DNA of 64,000 nucleotides from Oscillospiraceae bacterium (GTDB taxonomy: Bacteria > Bacillota > Clostridia > Oscillospirales > Ruminococcaceae), in the NCBI GenBank assembly GCA_021200775.1, contig JAJQGB010000017.1, forward strand, positions 79,762-143,761, written 5' to 3'. Of this stretch, positions 18,589 through 28,799 are shown piece after piece (position 1 is the stretch's first letter; each line of letters opens with the position of its first letter). The notes beneath the pieces are model-generated. The model made no database searches, had not been told where the DNA came from, and was given only the letters and a program-made list of their open reading frames with translations. The position numbers and the translations under genes were made by a program.

Positions 18589-20419
18589 CAATAACCAGCA
18601 CCGACCCGGCATTATGGACAAGTGCGCCGACGACGGGGTTAAGGGTACCGATGATGGCTAAGATTATCGCAACGACATTCAGGGTCATCGAAAATGTGAG
18701 ATTCAGTCTGATGGTTCTCATCATGCGTTTCGATAATGCGATGAGATGAGGAAGTTCGCTTAAATCATCTCCAATGAGAGCTATGTCGGCGGCATCGACG
18801 GCAATGTCGCTCCCTATGCTGCCCATCGCAATACCGATATCGGCTTTTTTGAGTGACGGTGCGTCGTTCACGCCGTCACCGAGCATGAGAACCTTGTCGC
18901 CGCCGGATTGAAGCTCGCCAATTATCCTGAGCTTGTCCTCCGGCAGACATTCGGAGTATACTTTGTCTATTCCAAGACTATGAGATACCGCTTCGGCGGT
19001 ATTTTTGCTGTCACCCGTAAGGAGAACCGACTTCACGCCCAAGGTCTTGAGACTGTCAAGCATGTTCCTGCTTTCTTTGCGAACCGTATCTGAAAGTGCT
19101 ATAAGCCCGAGGATTTCGCTCTCGCTTGTAACATAAATAACCGTACAGCCGGTTTTGAGATACTTTTCGGCTTCGGCGGTTGCGGTTTCGCTTAGATTTA
19201 TATTTGCCTCGGTGAGCATTTCCTTATTACCGGCAAGAATTCTCTGCCCATTCACTTTGGCTTGAACGCCCCGTCCCGGAAGCATCGAAAACTCTTCGCA
19301 TTTCGGAAGCTCGCCACCATATGAGCTCACAATCGCCTTTCCTAAGGGATGCTCGGATAACTGCTCCACAGAGGCGCAGAGCTGTAAAATATCTTCATCT
19401 GAAATGGTTTCGCAAAGGCTTTTTGAAGCTGAAACGGTCGGTGTGCCGTAAGTCAGAGTGCCGGTCTTGTCAAAAGTAGCAACGGTGACATCGGCGAGCC
19501 GTTCGAGGGCATCTCCTTCTTTGACAAGAAACCCGTGCTTGGTTGCGTTGCCGATTGCCGCCATAATCGCCGTCGGCGTCGCCAAAACGAGAGCGCACGG
19601 GCAGAAGACGACAAGTATTGTAACCGCCCTCAGAATTTCTCCGCTTATCGCCCAAGTCAGAGCCGCACTCACGAGCGCTATAACGACAATCCATGTCGCC
19701 CACCTGTCAGCGAGTCCGACAATCTTCGCCTTTCCGGCATCTGCCGATTGCACAAGCTGGATGAGTCTCTGAATCGAACTGTCCGAACCGACTTTTGTGG
19801 CTTTCATGTCGAACGCCCCGAACTGGTTGACAGTTCCGCTTGAAACTTCGTCGCCGGGCTTCTTGTCGACCGGCAGAGATTCTCCTGTCATGATAGCCTG
19901 ATTTATAGATGTCCGCCCCGAAATGATGATTCCGTCGACGGGGACAGTTTCTCCGGGCAGTACTCTGAGAATATCATCGGCTGAAACTTCTTCGGCGGGA
20001 ATTATCCGCTCGGAATCGCCCGAAATAACCCTTGCCGTCTGCGGAGTGAGTTTAACGAGTCGCTCAATTCCGGCTCTTGCTTTCGCAACGGTGAGCTCTT
20101 CAAGGAGTCCGCCCAACTGCATGATAAATGCAACCTCTCCCGCCGCAAAGGTCTCACCGATGAGAACGGAAGCGACAAGAGCAAGCGACACGAGAACATC
20201 CGCCTTGATGTCGAACTCGGTTACCAAGCCGATTATCGCCTCAAGAATTATCGGAATCCCGCAAAGGATTATCGCCACCCAAGCAATGTCAAACGGCAAG
20301 GGAAGCCCGATAAGACTCAGTAACAGCGACACTCCCGAAACCGCCAACAGTGCTATATCCTTCTTTGTTCCGCCGATAGCGAGCACAGATTCAAGCTTCT
20401 TCATGGCTTTTTTAATCAT
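18545..20419 (-). CDS. P1B-type heavy-metal-translocating ATPase without N-terminal HMA domain
   Basis: CPCALVLATPTAIMAAIG, DKTGTLTYG, HPLG, GDGVNDAPSL; substrate not assignable by eye. Confidence 0.9.
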   Translation of the reverse strand: MIKKAMKKLESVLAIGGTKKDIALLAVSGVSLLLSLIGLPLPFDIAWVAIILCGIPIILEAIIGLVTEFDIKADVLVSLALVASVLIGETFAAGEVAFIMQLGGLLEELTVAKARAGIERLVKLTPQTARVISGDSERIIPAEEVSADDILRVLPGETVPVDGIIISGRTSINQAIMTGESLPVDKKPGDEVSSGTVNQFGAFDMKATKVGSDSSIQRLIQLVQSADAGKAKIVGLADRWATWIVVIALVSAALTWAISGEILRAVTILVVFCPCALVLATPTAIMAAIGNATKHGFLVKEGDALERLADVTVATFDKTGTLTYGTPTVSASKSLCETISDEDILQLCASVEQLSEHPLGKAIVSSYGGELPKCEEFSMLPGRGVQAKVNGQRILAGNKEMLTEANINLSETATAEAEKYLKTGCTVIYVTSESEILGLIALSDTVRKESRNMLDSLKTLGVKSVLLTGDSKNTAEAVSHSLGIDKVYSECLPEDKLRIIGELQSGGDKVLMLGDGVNDAPSLKKADIGIAMGSIGSDIAVDAADIALIGDDLSELPHLIALSKRMMRTIRLNLTFSMTLNVVAIILAIIGTLNPVVGALVHNAGSVLVIVNSALLLGFSPRAS

Positions 20420-20442
20420 AAAGCACCTCTTTGTTCAAAACT

Positions 20443-20488
20443 ATACCCATATGGGTATCCATAGTTTATATTATACTCATACGGGTAT
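20443..20488. promoter_or_regulatory. Two DUF156-regulator operator dyads (20443-20458; 20473-20488)
   Basis: ATACCCATATGGGTAT (perfect 16-bp palindrome) and ATACTCATACGGGTAT, 30 bp apart. Confidence 0.75.
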
Positions 20489-20510
20489 AGGTTGTCAAGA
20501 GGCAAAAATA

Positions 20511-20534
20511 AAACCGCCCAGGTGGGCGGCTTAA
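20511..20534. terminator. Terminator hairpin after hepT
   Basis: ACCGCCCAGGTGGGCGGCTT, with T-tract on the minus strand. Confidence 0.6.
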
Positions 20535-20536
20535 AA

Positions 20537-20884
20537 TCAGTCTTCTTTCAACTGCTTTTCGCAAAAATCCTTCAAAGTGGGAATATCATTGATAGCGGTT
20601 TCCCAGATGACGGCTCGGCTCATGCTTCCATAATTGTGGGCGACCAGATTACGCATACCTTTCATCGCAGACCATTGCATGAGGTCTGCTGTTTCACTTC
20701 TGAATTCGAGTGACAAGCCACCGCTGAGTTCTCCGATTTGGAGAATACAAAATGAGACAGAACGCTGATAGTCGGCATCTTCATTGAAAATCTCGAACGA
20801 TTTTCCATAGCGATTTATCGTTTTTTCGATTTCGGCGCAGTAGTCAAGCATGTGACTCAGTCTTTGCCTGTCAAGCGACTGCAT
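20537..20884 (-). CDS. HepT-like toxin (DUF86 HEPN RNase)
   Basis: RNLVAHNYG (R-x4-6-H motif), DUF86-like. Confidence 0.85.
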   Translation of the reverse strand: MQSLDRQRLSHMLDYCAEIEKTINRYGKSFEIFNEDADYQRSVSFCILQIGELSGGLSLEFRSETADLMQWSAMKGMRNLVAHNYGSMSRAVIWETAINDIPTLKDFCEKQLKED

Positions 20885-21203
20885 ACAAGCTCACCTTCTC
20901 TTTCTCCACATTATCCCTGAACCCGATTTCGCTTGGCATTTGTGGCGTTTGGGTGAGGGATGACAGGGTTATCAGGTCGATTTCCTTGCCGAGGGCTTCC
21001 GAAAGCTCGGAATAGAGTGCTCCGAGGGCAAACAAGCTTGTGAGAGCGGTTCCGGTGGTGTCCACTACGAGGTCGATGTCGCTTTCTGCATTCGCAGTCC
21101 CACGAGCATACGAGCCATACAAGTATACAGCACGAATCTCGTATTCTTCCGCAATCGGCTTGACAATCTCCGCAATTTCCTGCAAACTTAAAACTTTATC
21201 CAT
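20871..21203 (-). CDS. MntA-like nucleotidyltransferase antitoxin
   Basis: YLYGSYARGTANAESDIDLVVD (GSx10DxD); 14-bp overlap with hepT. Confidence 0.85.
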   Translation of the reverse strand: MDKVLSLQEIAEIVKPIAEEYEIRAVYLYGSYARGTANAESDIDLVVDTTGTALTSLFALGALYSELSEALGKEIDLITLSSLTQTPQMPSEIGFRDNVEKEKVSLYAVA

Positions 21204-21243
21204 CGGAACACCTCCTGCATTAAAAACTAATCACTAGCCATCG

Positions 21244-21519
21244 TTATCCCATATTCGCAAATCTTTCGACAGCTTTTGTAAAATCTGCGATAGTCTTGTC
21301 GGCGTCGCCGTGCTCTATGCCGTCACGAACGCAGTGGTTGATGTGACCTTCGAGGACAACTTTGCCGCAACCGTGAAGTGCTGACTTTGCGGCGTTAATC
21401 TGGGCTAAGATGTCCTCGCAGGGGATATCTTCGTCAATCATCCTGTCAATAGCCTCGACCTGCCCGATGATTTTTTTCAGTCTGCGGTGCAGGTTTTCGG
21501 AATCCATACATTGTTTCAT
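21244..21519 (-). CDS. DUF156 metal-sensing transcriptional repressor
   Basis: MKQCMDSENLHRRLKKIIGQVEAIDRMIDEDIPCEDILAQINAAKSALHGCGKVVLEGHINHCV. Confidence 0.87.
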   Translation of the reverse strand: MKQCMDSENLHRRLKKIIGQVEAIDRMIDEDIPCEDILAQINAAKSALHGCGKVVLEGHINHCVRDGIEHGDADKTIADFTKAVERFANMG

Positions 21520-21581
21520 TTTGATCCTCCCAAATAAGCATCCGGTTTCGTACTTGTGACGGGCTGGATGCCCCCACAAAT

Positions 21582-22343
21582 TCAGCTCTCCCAGTATCCG
21601 TCTCTTATCAGCTTATCCCACACCGGCACGACAATTTTTACATTTCTCGTGCCTTGTCTTGACTTCATCGGCTGGACAATCTGGCAGACGTAGCCGTCTT
21701 CCATGAGCTTCTGCAATGCGTCTCTGATACTTTCTTCGGGGACGCCGTTTTTCTTTGAAACTGCGGAAATTACAGTTCTGAATGTAGGTATGACATTCGG
21801 CTTGTTTGCAATGCGGGCAAAGTTCGCAATAATCATCATGCTGTAGCTCTTCTGGAGGACGTCCTCTGCGGGGAGAGTGACGACCTTTGTCGCCGCAAGC
21901 TGAAGCTGACGGGAGAATGAACCCTTGATACCGTATACGACCGCCGTCTTTTTAAGAGTCTGATTTATGTACTTCACAACCGACTGAAAATGTCCGTCAC
22001 CGGTGAAAATTATAATCGCATCGACGTTTTTGCGGTGGTTTACCGTCTGGTAAATATAGTCGAGCATGATAAAGTCGGTCATGTCCTTTTTGCGGTGAGA
22101 ATCGGTGTTGCCGGTTTCAACTATTGTGTTGGTGACTGTGCGAAGCTTCGGGAGCTCTGCTCCGATTTTCGGCTCCGAAAAGTCTCCGAATATCATGACA
22201 TCTTTAACATCATAGTCCTTTTCAAGCTCCTTGCGCCAGGCGAGCGGGTCTGTGTCAATACTGTAAAAATTCTGATAGGTATAATACCAGTATTCATAAT
22301 CTACGAATGCTATTGCCGCTTTTCTTTTCTTAAAGATACTCAA
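21582..22343 (-). CDS. NYN-domain (PIN-like) protein
   Basis: AIAFVDYEYW...KKDMTDFIMLDYIYQT...DAIIIFTGDGHFQSVVKYI. Confidence 0.8.
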   Translation of the reverse strand: MSIFKKRKAAIAFVDYEYWYYTYQNFYSIDTDPLAWRKELEKDYDVKDVMIFGDFSEPKIGAELPKLRTVTNTIVETGNTDSHRKKDMTDFIMLDYIYQTVNHRKNVDAIIIFTGDGHFQSVVKYINQTLKKTAVVYGIKGSFSRQLQLAATKVVTLPAEDVLQKSYSMMIIANFARIANKPNVIPTFRTVISAVSKKNGVPEESIRDALQKLMEDGYVCQIVQPMKSRQGTRNVKIVVPVWDKLIRDGYWES

Positions 22344-22382
22344 AATTTTCCTCCTTTCAAATGAATTTTTGTTGCGGAGATT

Positions 22383-23786
22383 TTATTCCCCACAAACGCG
22401 AAGTATTGCCAGAGCAAACATCTTTGCGTTGAGGACAAGCTGGCTGAGTCTGATAGACTCGTCTGCCGAGTGCATGTGGTTGTCCTCACCCATAAATTCC
22501 GCTCCGAAGGCAACTCCGCCTTCTATATCATGGACATAGGTTCCGCCGCCGATTGCAATGCACTCGCCCTTTTCGCCGGTGACCTCTTCGTAAACGCCGA
22601 GAAGCGTTTTGACGAATGGGCTGTCCGACGGGACATAGTGCGGCTCCATACCCATGCTATTGTGGGTCGAGAAGCCTTTGCTTTCGAATTTTGGCTTATA
22701 TACGTCCAGAATATCTTTGACAGTGAAGCTTACGGGAAGCCTTATATCGTTACAGCCGGTTAATTTGCCGTTTTCGTAATCGAGAACGCTGAGAAGGCAG
22801 GTGAGCTCGCCCGACTGCTCGTCACTAAAGTCGATTCCGACGCTTGCGCCGTTGGTCTCACCATACGGGAACAGTTCGCAGAGAGATTTAATCTTCTCGC
22901 CGATTTCGCCACCTAAATTAAGCTTATTCAGAAGTTCAAGCAATGCAGTGACCGAGTTCTTGCCCATAGAAGGCATTGAAGCGTGAGCACTCACACCGTG
23001 GGCTTCGATAGTGATGCTGTCGCCGTTTTCGGAAAGTGCAAACCAGACCTCCGAGTGGAGCTCCCTGGCTGCCTTCGAGATTTCGTCAGCACTGACGCCC
23101 TTTACAACCGCCGAAGCCAATTCCGGAACGGCGTTGATAATCTTTCCGCCGTGGAACTCGGTAAGAGTTCTGCCGTCTCCCACGGGAATCTCGCACTCAA
23201 AAGCTCCACGAATCATGCCTTTTTCGATGTTGATGACGGGATAGTTTCCGTCTGGCGTGAAGGAATACTTCGTGGGCTTTTCTTTAGAGAAGTAATATCT
23301 CATGCAACCGGAGCCGTTCTCCTCGTTGGTGCCTAAAATCAGGCGGACACCCTTTTTGAGCGGGATATTCAGGTCTTTCAGCGCCTTCATCGCATAGATA
23401 ACCGACACCGCCGGACCCTTGTCGTCAATAGCGCCTCTGCCATAGAGCTTGCCGTCGGAGATTCTCGCAGTATACGGGTCGGAAGTCCATCCGGTTCCCT
23501 CCGGAACAACGTCCAAGTGCGCCAGGATTCCGAGTTCGGGCTCGCCTTCAGTAAAAGTAACCGTTCCGGCATAGCCGTCAAAATTCCGGGTCTTCATCCC
23601 GAAGCTCTCGCAGACTGCCAGAGCATGGTCAAGGCATTCCCGAACGGGAACCCCAAACGGTGCGCCCTCGGCGGATTCCTGCTGATAACTCGGGAACGAA
23701 ATCAGCTCCGACAAAGTCTCAATCATCTCGCCTTCGAGCGTGTCGATGTACGAGAAAAGTTTTTCTTTAGCTTCAGTAATATCCAT
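22383..23786 (-). CDS. pepV: M20 dipeptidase PepV/Sapep family
   Basis: LGILAHLDVVPEGTGW...YGRGAIDDKGPAVSVIYAMKAL...GTNEENGSGCMRYY. Confidence 0.9.
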   Translation of the reverse strand: MDITEAKEKLFSYIDTLEGEMIETLSELISFPSYQQESAEGAPFGVPVRECLDHALAVCESFGMKTRNFDGYAGTVTFTEGEPELGILAHLDVVPEGTGWTSDPYTARISDGKLYGRGAIDDKGPAVSVIYAMKALKDLNIPLKKGVRLILGTNEENGSGCMRYYFSKEKPTKYSFTPDGNYPVINIEKGMIRGAFECEIPVGDGRTLTEFHGGKIINAVPELASAVVKGVSADEISKAARELHSEVWFALSENGDSITIEAHGVSAHASMPSMGKNSVTALLELLNKLNLGGEIGEKIKSLCELFPYGETNGASVGIDFSDEQSGELTCLLSVLDYENGKLTGCNDIRLPVSFTVKDILDVYKPKFESKGFSTHNSMGMEPHYVPSDSPFVKTLLGVYEEVTGEKGECIAIGGGTYVHDIEGGVAFGAEFMGEDNHMHSADESIRLSQLVLNAKMFALAILRVCGE

Positions 23787-23810
23787 TATAACCTATCCTT
23801 TCTTAATTTT

Positions 23811-23880
23811 GGCTCCCCTTGATAAGGGGAGCTGTCAGCCGCAGGCTGACTGAGAGGTTCGCGAGCCCGAAGGCGAGCGC
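23811..23880. repeat. Palindromic interspersed repeat, partial copy 5
   Basis: GGCTCCCCTTGATAAGGGGAGCTGTCAGCCGCAGGCTGACTGAGAGG. Confidence 0.8.
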
Positions 23881-23882
23881 CT

Positions 23883-25766
23883 TTACTTCAGTTTCTTCAA
23901 CACCATCGCCGAAATTGGCGGCACGAAAACGCCTTCGCAGTAGGTCGCAAGTGGCGTCAGTGACGCTTTTATATCGGTAATATGCAGTTGCCATTCGCCG
24001 TCAGGGAGACCAATCATCTTGGCTCTCGGAATCGGGTTCACGAGAATCAGCAGTTCTTCGTTTTCGTCGAAGAGGTGAACCATGATGGTGCCGTCGGGGG
24101 AGGGAAGGGTCTTACTGTGCGATAGAACCTCCGTCCTAAGGCTCAGTCTCAGAAGGTGATGCGCCTTTCTGAAGGCGATAAGTCCCTTGTAGTAGTCGAC
24201 TGTCAGCTTGTTTTCGGCAATCGACCACCATTTGAGAGAGTTTACGCTGTCCGGCGAACGGTAGCTGTTTCTGTCATAGTCGCCGTTTCCTAAAGGCTTT
24301 GAGCGGAGGAACTCCTGCCCAGCCTGAATAAACGGAATTCCCTGTGCCAGGAAGACCAGCGCCGCCGCAAGCCTTGCCATTTTTCTTCTGTCACGCTCGT
24401 GGGCACTGCTCGACAGGGTGAGCTTGTCCCAGAGAGTCAGGTTGTCGTGAGCTTCGACGTAGTTCACTATCTGGCAGGGATTGCAGTTCCAGTCCTGCTT
24501 GCCTAAGATTCCGTCCGCAACCGACTGTTTTAAGTGGAAATTGCCGCTTATGTAGCCGGTTGCCTTGTCGACGAAGGTTCCTCCCTTGATTGCGTCACGG
24601 TAGTTGTCGTTGAAGTATGCGGCGTAGGGAGTCATATAGGAATTGTATTTGTTTGCCGATTTCTCGCCCGGGAGTGCCGAGTCTCCGCCTGTCCAGCCTT
24701 CGCCGTAGAGAATCACGTTCGGATTAATCTCAGTCAGGCGCTTTGAAATCTCGTTTATCGTGTCGATGTCGAGGCAAGCCATCAGGTCGAACCGGAAGCC
24801 GTCTATCTTATACTCGGTCGCCCAGTATACTACCGAATCGACGATGTATTTCCGGACCATTGCCCGTTCGGATGCAATCTCGTTTCCACAGCCGGAACCG
24901 TTAGAGAGCTTTGAGTCACGGTATCTGTAGTAATATCCGGGGTAGGAGTTGCTGAGATACGACCCAATCGATTTGAATGTGTGGTTGTAGACGACGTCCA
25001 TTACGACGCCGATTCCGTGCTTGTGAAGGGAGAGAACCAGCTCTTTATACTCCTTGATTCTCACCGACGGGTCAAACGGGTTAGTCGAATAGGAGCCCTC
25101 AGGGATGTTGTAGTTCTCTGGGTCGTAGCCCCAGTTGTAGGAGCTTTCGGGATGAGCTTCGTCGAGCCTGTCGAAGTCGAACACCGGCATCAGCTGAACG
25201 TGGGTTACGCCCAAGTCTTTTATGTGGCTTAAACATGTGGGCTCGCCGCCGTGAGTAGAGCTACCTTCAACCGCAAATGCCGGGAACTTGCCACGAAGCT
25301 CCGGTTCAATTCCGCTTGATTCGTCGACCGAGAAGTCTCTTACACTGACTTCATAGATGATGGCGTCGGTATTGGCTTTCAGGGTGACGTAGCCATAGTC
25401 ATCCCAGCCTTCGGGATTCAGAGTCGACGGGTCTACGATACAGCCCTTGTCGCCGTTGACGCCTGCGGCTCTCGCATAAGGGTCGACGCCTTCGGTGGTC
25501 TTGTCACCATAGGTGTACTTGTAGGTGTAGAAAATCCCGTACAGCGATTCGGAATGGGTGTATCTCCAGACGCCCAGGTCGCTTTCCGTCATCCTGATGC
25601 ACAGGTAAGGATGTTCATCCTCATTGTGCTTGTATAAACAAACCGAAACCATCTCCGCTTCCGGAGCCCAGACGGAAAATTCGGTTTCATTTTCCGAAAC
25701 CATAACCCCCAACGTTCCGTCGTACTTAAAAGTCTTATCAATATATTCTGCCTTTTTGGAATCCAT
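23883..25766 (-). CDS. pulA: Type I pullulanase
   Basis: YNWGYDPENYNIPEGSYSTNP, GVVMDVVYNHTF, GFRFDLMACLD, YVEAHDNLTLWDKL. Confidence 0.93.
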   Translation of the reverse strand: MDSKKAEYIDKTFKYDGTLGVMVSENETEFSVWAPEAEMVSVCLYKHNEDEHPYLCIRMTESDLGVWRYTHSESLYGIFYTYKYTYGDKTTEGVDPYARAAGVNGDKGCIVDPSTLNPEGWDDYGYVTLKANTDAIIYEVSVRDFSVDESSGIEPELRGKFPAFAVEGSSTHGGEPTCLSHIKDLGVTHVQLMPVFDFDRLDEAHPESSYNWGYDPENYNIPEGSYSTNPFDPSVRIKEYKELVLSLHKHGIGVVMDVVYNHTFKSIGSYLSNSYPGYYYRYRDSKLSNGSGCGNEIASERAMVRKYIVDSVVYWATEYKIDGFRFDLMACLDIDTINEISKRLTEINPNVILYGEGWTGGDSALPGEKSANKYNSYMTPYAAYFNDNYRDAIKGGTFVDKATGYISGNFHLKQSVADGILGKQDWNCNPCQIVNYVEAHDNLTLWDKLTLSSSAHERDRRKMARLAAALVFLAQGIPFIQAGQEFLRSKPLGNGDYDRNSYRSPDSVNSLKWWSIAENKLTVDYYKGLIAFRKAHHLLRLSLRTEVLSHSKTLPSPDGTIMVHLFDENEELLILVNPIPRAKMIGLPDGEWQLHITDIKASLTPLATYCEGVFVPPISAMVLKKLK

Positions 25767-25924
25767 ACTTTCCTCCGAGTAGGTACATAGTCACTATGTA
25801 TTATAACTCATTCCGAAAGATTTTTCAACCCCATTGTGACAATGAACTGAAAAACTGAAGCATATCTATGAAAAATATTATAAATAGGGTTGACTTTTTC
25901 GGGATAACAATGTAAAATATATCC

Positions 25925-26287
25925 GTCTGCGAGTAAGCTATACGGCAGCGGACACGTTCGTTTGCTATCGCAAGCGAGGTGGATGAGGAAAGTCCGAGCA
26001 TCACAGAGCAAAACAGCTGATAACGTCAGCCGAGGGCGACCTTAGGGAAAGTGCAACAGAAATAAACCGCCGGGATTTCCCGGTAAGGATGGAAAGGCGA
26101 GGCAAGAGCTCACCGGAGCGTGGGAGACCACGTTGCCATGTAAACCCTGTTTGATGCAACACCGTTTGGAACGGAATACCAACGTCTGCTCGGCGGGTAT
26201 TCTGTAATAGGTGGCTTGAACTCTTCGGCGACGAAGAGTCTAGATAGATTGCCGTACACGACAGAACTCGGCTTACAGGCTTAGTCG
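25925..26287 (+). ncRNA. rnpB: RNase P RNA (bacterial class A-like)
   Basis: GAGGAAAGTCCGAGC near 5', GGAAAGTGCAACAGAAA, GGCAAGAGCTCACCGG, and AGATAGATTGCCG...ACAGAACTCGGCTTACAGGC near 3'. Confidence 0.92.
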
Positions 26288-26366
26288 CAGAGAATGAATA
26301 ATAACCCTTTGAAAAAGGAAAAATAAAAATATTATCCTGCCATCCCGGCAGGAGACGGAGGCTTCT

Positions 26367-27143
26367 ATGCTGAAAAATAAGAAACTGAGACTTATATTCT
26401 GTCTTCTGACAGCCCTTATGGTGCTCTTTGCATTTACCGGTTGCGGAGACAGCTCGACCGACGATGAAAAGACGGATGCCGACAACGCTGTAATCGACAC
26501 TCCCGAGACCTCAGAAGAAGGCACCAAGTCGGGCGCAAGCGATATGTCTTTGGGACTCGGAAACGGCGACACCTACATTTCAAGAGTTGACTACACGCTT
26601 CTCGGCGACTACTACTACACCGAATCCTACCACATCGAGAACGAGGACAGCGGCGATATGACCGAGCTCGGGCTCGACATGTATCTCACATATGACGAAG
26701 AGAACGGCTACTCGAACCCTGACGGAGTACTCGCTATCTACTATGACGAGGAGACCGGCGAAATCACCGGCTATGAAGCATATATCGGTATTTCTCCCAT
26801 CCGTGCAACCGTTTCCTATCAGGTTGCGATAAACTCCACCTACTACACCTGCGTCTGCTATGACAGCAGTGGCATAGTAACCGATGTTTACTGGGACAAC
26901 ACTGTCACCTACACCGAAACCGGCGAAACCGTCTACTACACCGGGCATGAGACCTACTATTCAACCGGCATCACCGAGCGCACCTATGAGGAACGCTACA
27001 ATATCGGCGACGACGGAGTCCTTGCAATCTACGAGATTATGACGAAGGAGTACGACGAGGACGGAAGTCTCACACTCGACCAGATTGAATCCTTCAACGA
27101 AAACGGCGAGTTGGAGCTTCTTATCGAAAGTCCTGTAGACTGA
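26367..27143 (+). CDS. Putative secreted lipoprotein
   Basis: MLKNKKLRLIFCLLTALMVLFAFTGCGDSS lipobox. Confidence 0.65.
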   Translation: MLKNKKLRLIFCLLTALMVLFAFTGCGDSSTDDEKTDADNAVIDTPETSEEGTKSGASDMSLGLGNGDTYISRVDYTLLGDYYYTESYHIENEDSGDMTELGLDMYLTYDEENGYSNPDGVLAIYYDEETGEITGYEAYIGISPIRATVSYQVAINSTYYTCVCYDSSGIVTDVYWDNTVTYTETGETVYYTGHETYYSTGITERTYEERYNIGDDGVLAIYEIMTKEYDEDGSLTLDQIESFNENGELELLIESPVD

Positions 27144-27202
27144 TTCTCATCTTCGGCAAATTTGGTACTCATTAAGTTCGTTTTTCTTGGGCAAAATGCC
27201 TC

Positions 27203-27231
27203 TTGACAGTTTGACTTGAAAATGCTAAAAT
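27203..27231 (+). promoter_or_regulatory. Sigma-A promoter immediately upstream of a terminator hairpin
   Basis: TTGACA (27203-27208), 17 nt, TAAAAT (27226-27231). Confidence 0.65.
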
Positions 27232-27242
27232 AAAATCACAGT

Positions 27243-27286
27243 GAGTTGCAAACGGCGTAAATCCGGCTGTTTGCAACTCTTTTTTG
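27243..27286 (+). terminator. Intrinsic terminator/attenuator in the leader of the MATE gene
   Basis: GAGTTGCAAAC ... GTTTGCAACTC perfect 11-bp stem followed by T6. Confidence 0.8.
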
Positions 27287-27323
27287 TTTGTAAAAATATA
27301 TTTATATTATATTGGAGGATTCT

Positions 27324-28739
27324 ATGGAACAAAAGTCAAATTCGTTTCTGGAAACGGAAAAGATTGGCACACTTATGCGGAAATACAGCGTTCCCTGTAT
27401 AATTTCGCTTCTTGTAGCCGCTCTTTATAACATCGTCGACCAGATATTCATTGCAAACAGCTACTTAGGCTCAAATGGCAACTCGGCAAATACGGTTGTA
27501 TATCCGCTTACAATAGTAGCTCTCGCACTTGCTGTTCTCATCGGTGACGGCTGCTGTGCGTTCATTTCAATCAGCCTGGGAGCGGGTAAGGATGAAGATG
27601 CCCACAAGAGTGTCGGAAACGCAGTCGTTCTCTGCGTCATAGTCAGCCTTGTCTTAGCGGCGTGCTACATCATCTTCCAGGAGCCGATTCTTACAGCTTT
27701 CGGCGGAAGAGTAAACGACGAGACATTCGCCAATGCAAAGGAATACTTCTTCTATATCTCTCTCGGCGTTCCATTCTACATGTTCGGTCAGGCGATGAAC
27801 CCGATTATCCGTTCGGATGGAAGCCCGAAATTTGCAATGGCTTCGACCGTTTCGGGAGCAGTAGTCAACATCATCTTAGACCCGATTTTCATCTATGTAT
27901 GCAAGTGGGGAATGATGGGTGCGGCAATCGCAACAGTTGCCGGTCAGATTCTGACAGCCGGACTTTCAATCTGGTACCTCTGCCACATGAAGGCTCTGAA
28001 GCTTCACAAGGAGAGCTTCGGTCTCTTCCCGAGACTAATGAAGAAGTTTTTGCCACTCGGAATCACCAGCCTTCTTTCGCAGATTTCCATCGTCGTGACA
28101 ATGCTTGTCTATAACAACGTCTGCATAAAGTACGGCGCAATGGACGAGATTTTTGGATTAGCGGAATATTCTCAGATTCCTATGGCAGTACTCGGGATAG
28201 TCATGAAGTTCTATCAGATTGTAATTTCAATCGCAATCGGTCTCGCCGCCGGCATTATTCCTGTTGTCGGCTACAATGTCGGAGCAGGCAGGGGAGACAG
28301 AGCAAAGAAGCTTCTTACCTATCTTATAGCCGCAGAGGCTATTGTCGGAGCAGTCGGACTCTTTATTGTAGAAGTATTCCCGGAACAGCTTATCGGAATC
28401 TTCGGTGCGGCAAACGAGAGTGTCTACTACACCGAATTTGCAATCAAGAGCTTCAGAATCTATCTCTGCATGTTGATTCCGTCGCTTGTCAACAAGGGAA
28501 CCTTCATTTATTTGCAGGCTCTCGGCAAGGCAGGCATTTCCTCCGCAATTTCGCTTATCCGTGAGATTGTTCTTGGTTCCGGACTCGCTTTGATACTCCC
28601 GATATTCTTCGGACTTGACGGGCTTCTCTTGTCCTTCCCGATTGCCGACTTGCTGACGCTTGTTGTTGCGGCAGTTGTTCTTGTCAGAGTTTATAAACAG
28701 CTCAGCCAGCCGGACTTCAACAAGGCACACATAAGCTAA
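27324..28739 (+). CDS. MATE family efflux transporter
   Basis: KIGTLMRKYSVPCIISLLVAALYNIVDQIFIANS. Confidence 0.9.
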   Translation: MEQKSNSFLETEKIGTLMRKYSVPCIISLLVAALYNIVDQIFIANSYLGSNGNSANTVVYPLTIVALALAVLIGDGCCAFISISLGAGKDEDAHKSVGNAVVLCVIVSLVLAACYIIFQEPILTAFGGRVNDETFANAKEYFFYISLGVPFYMFGQAMNPIIRSDGSPKFAMASTVSGAVVNIILDPIFIYVCKWGMMGAAIATVAGQILTAGLSIWYLCHMKALKLHKESFGLFPRLMKKFLPLGITSLLSQISIVVTMLVYNNVCIKYGAMDEIFGLAEYSQIPMAVLGIVMKFYQIVISIAIGLAAGIIPVVGYNVGAGRGDRAKKLLTYLIAAEAIVGAVGLFIVEVFPEQLIGIFGAANESVYYTEFAIKSFRIYLCMLIPSLVNKGTFIYLQALGKAGISSAISLIREIVLGSGLALILPIFFGLDGLLLSFPIADLLTLVVAAVVLVRVYKQLSQPDFNKAHIS

Positions 28740-28763
28740 ATTTCTTCCCTGATATTATTTCGC

Positions 28764-28799
28764 AAAAATTCCGTGTGGGTTGTCCTACACGGAATTTTT
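28764..28799 (+). terminator. Intrinsic terminator
   Basis: AAAAATTCCGTGTgggttgtccTACACGGAATTTTT. Confidence 0.8.
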
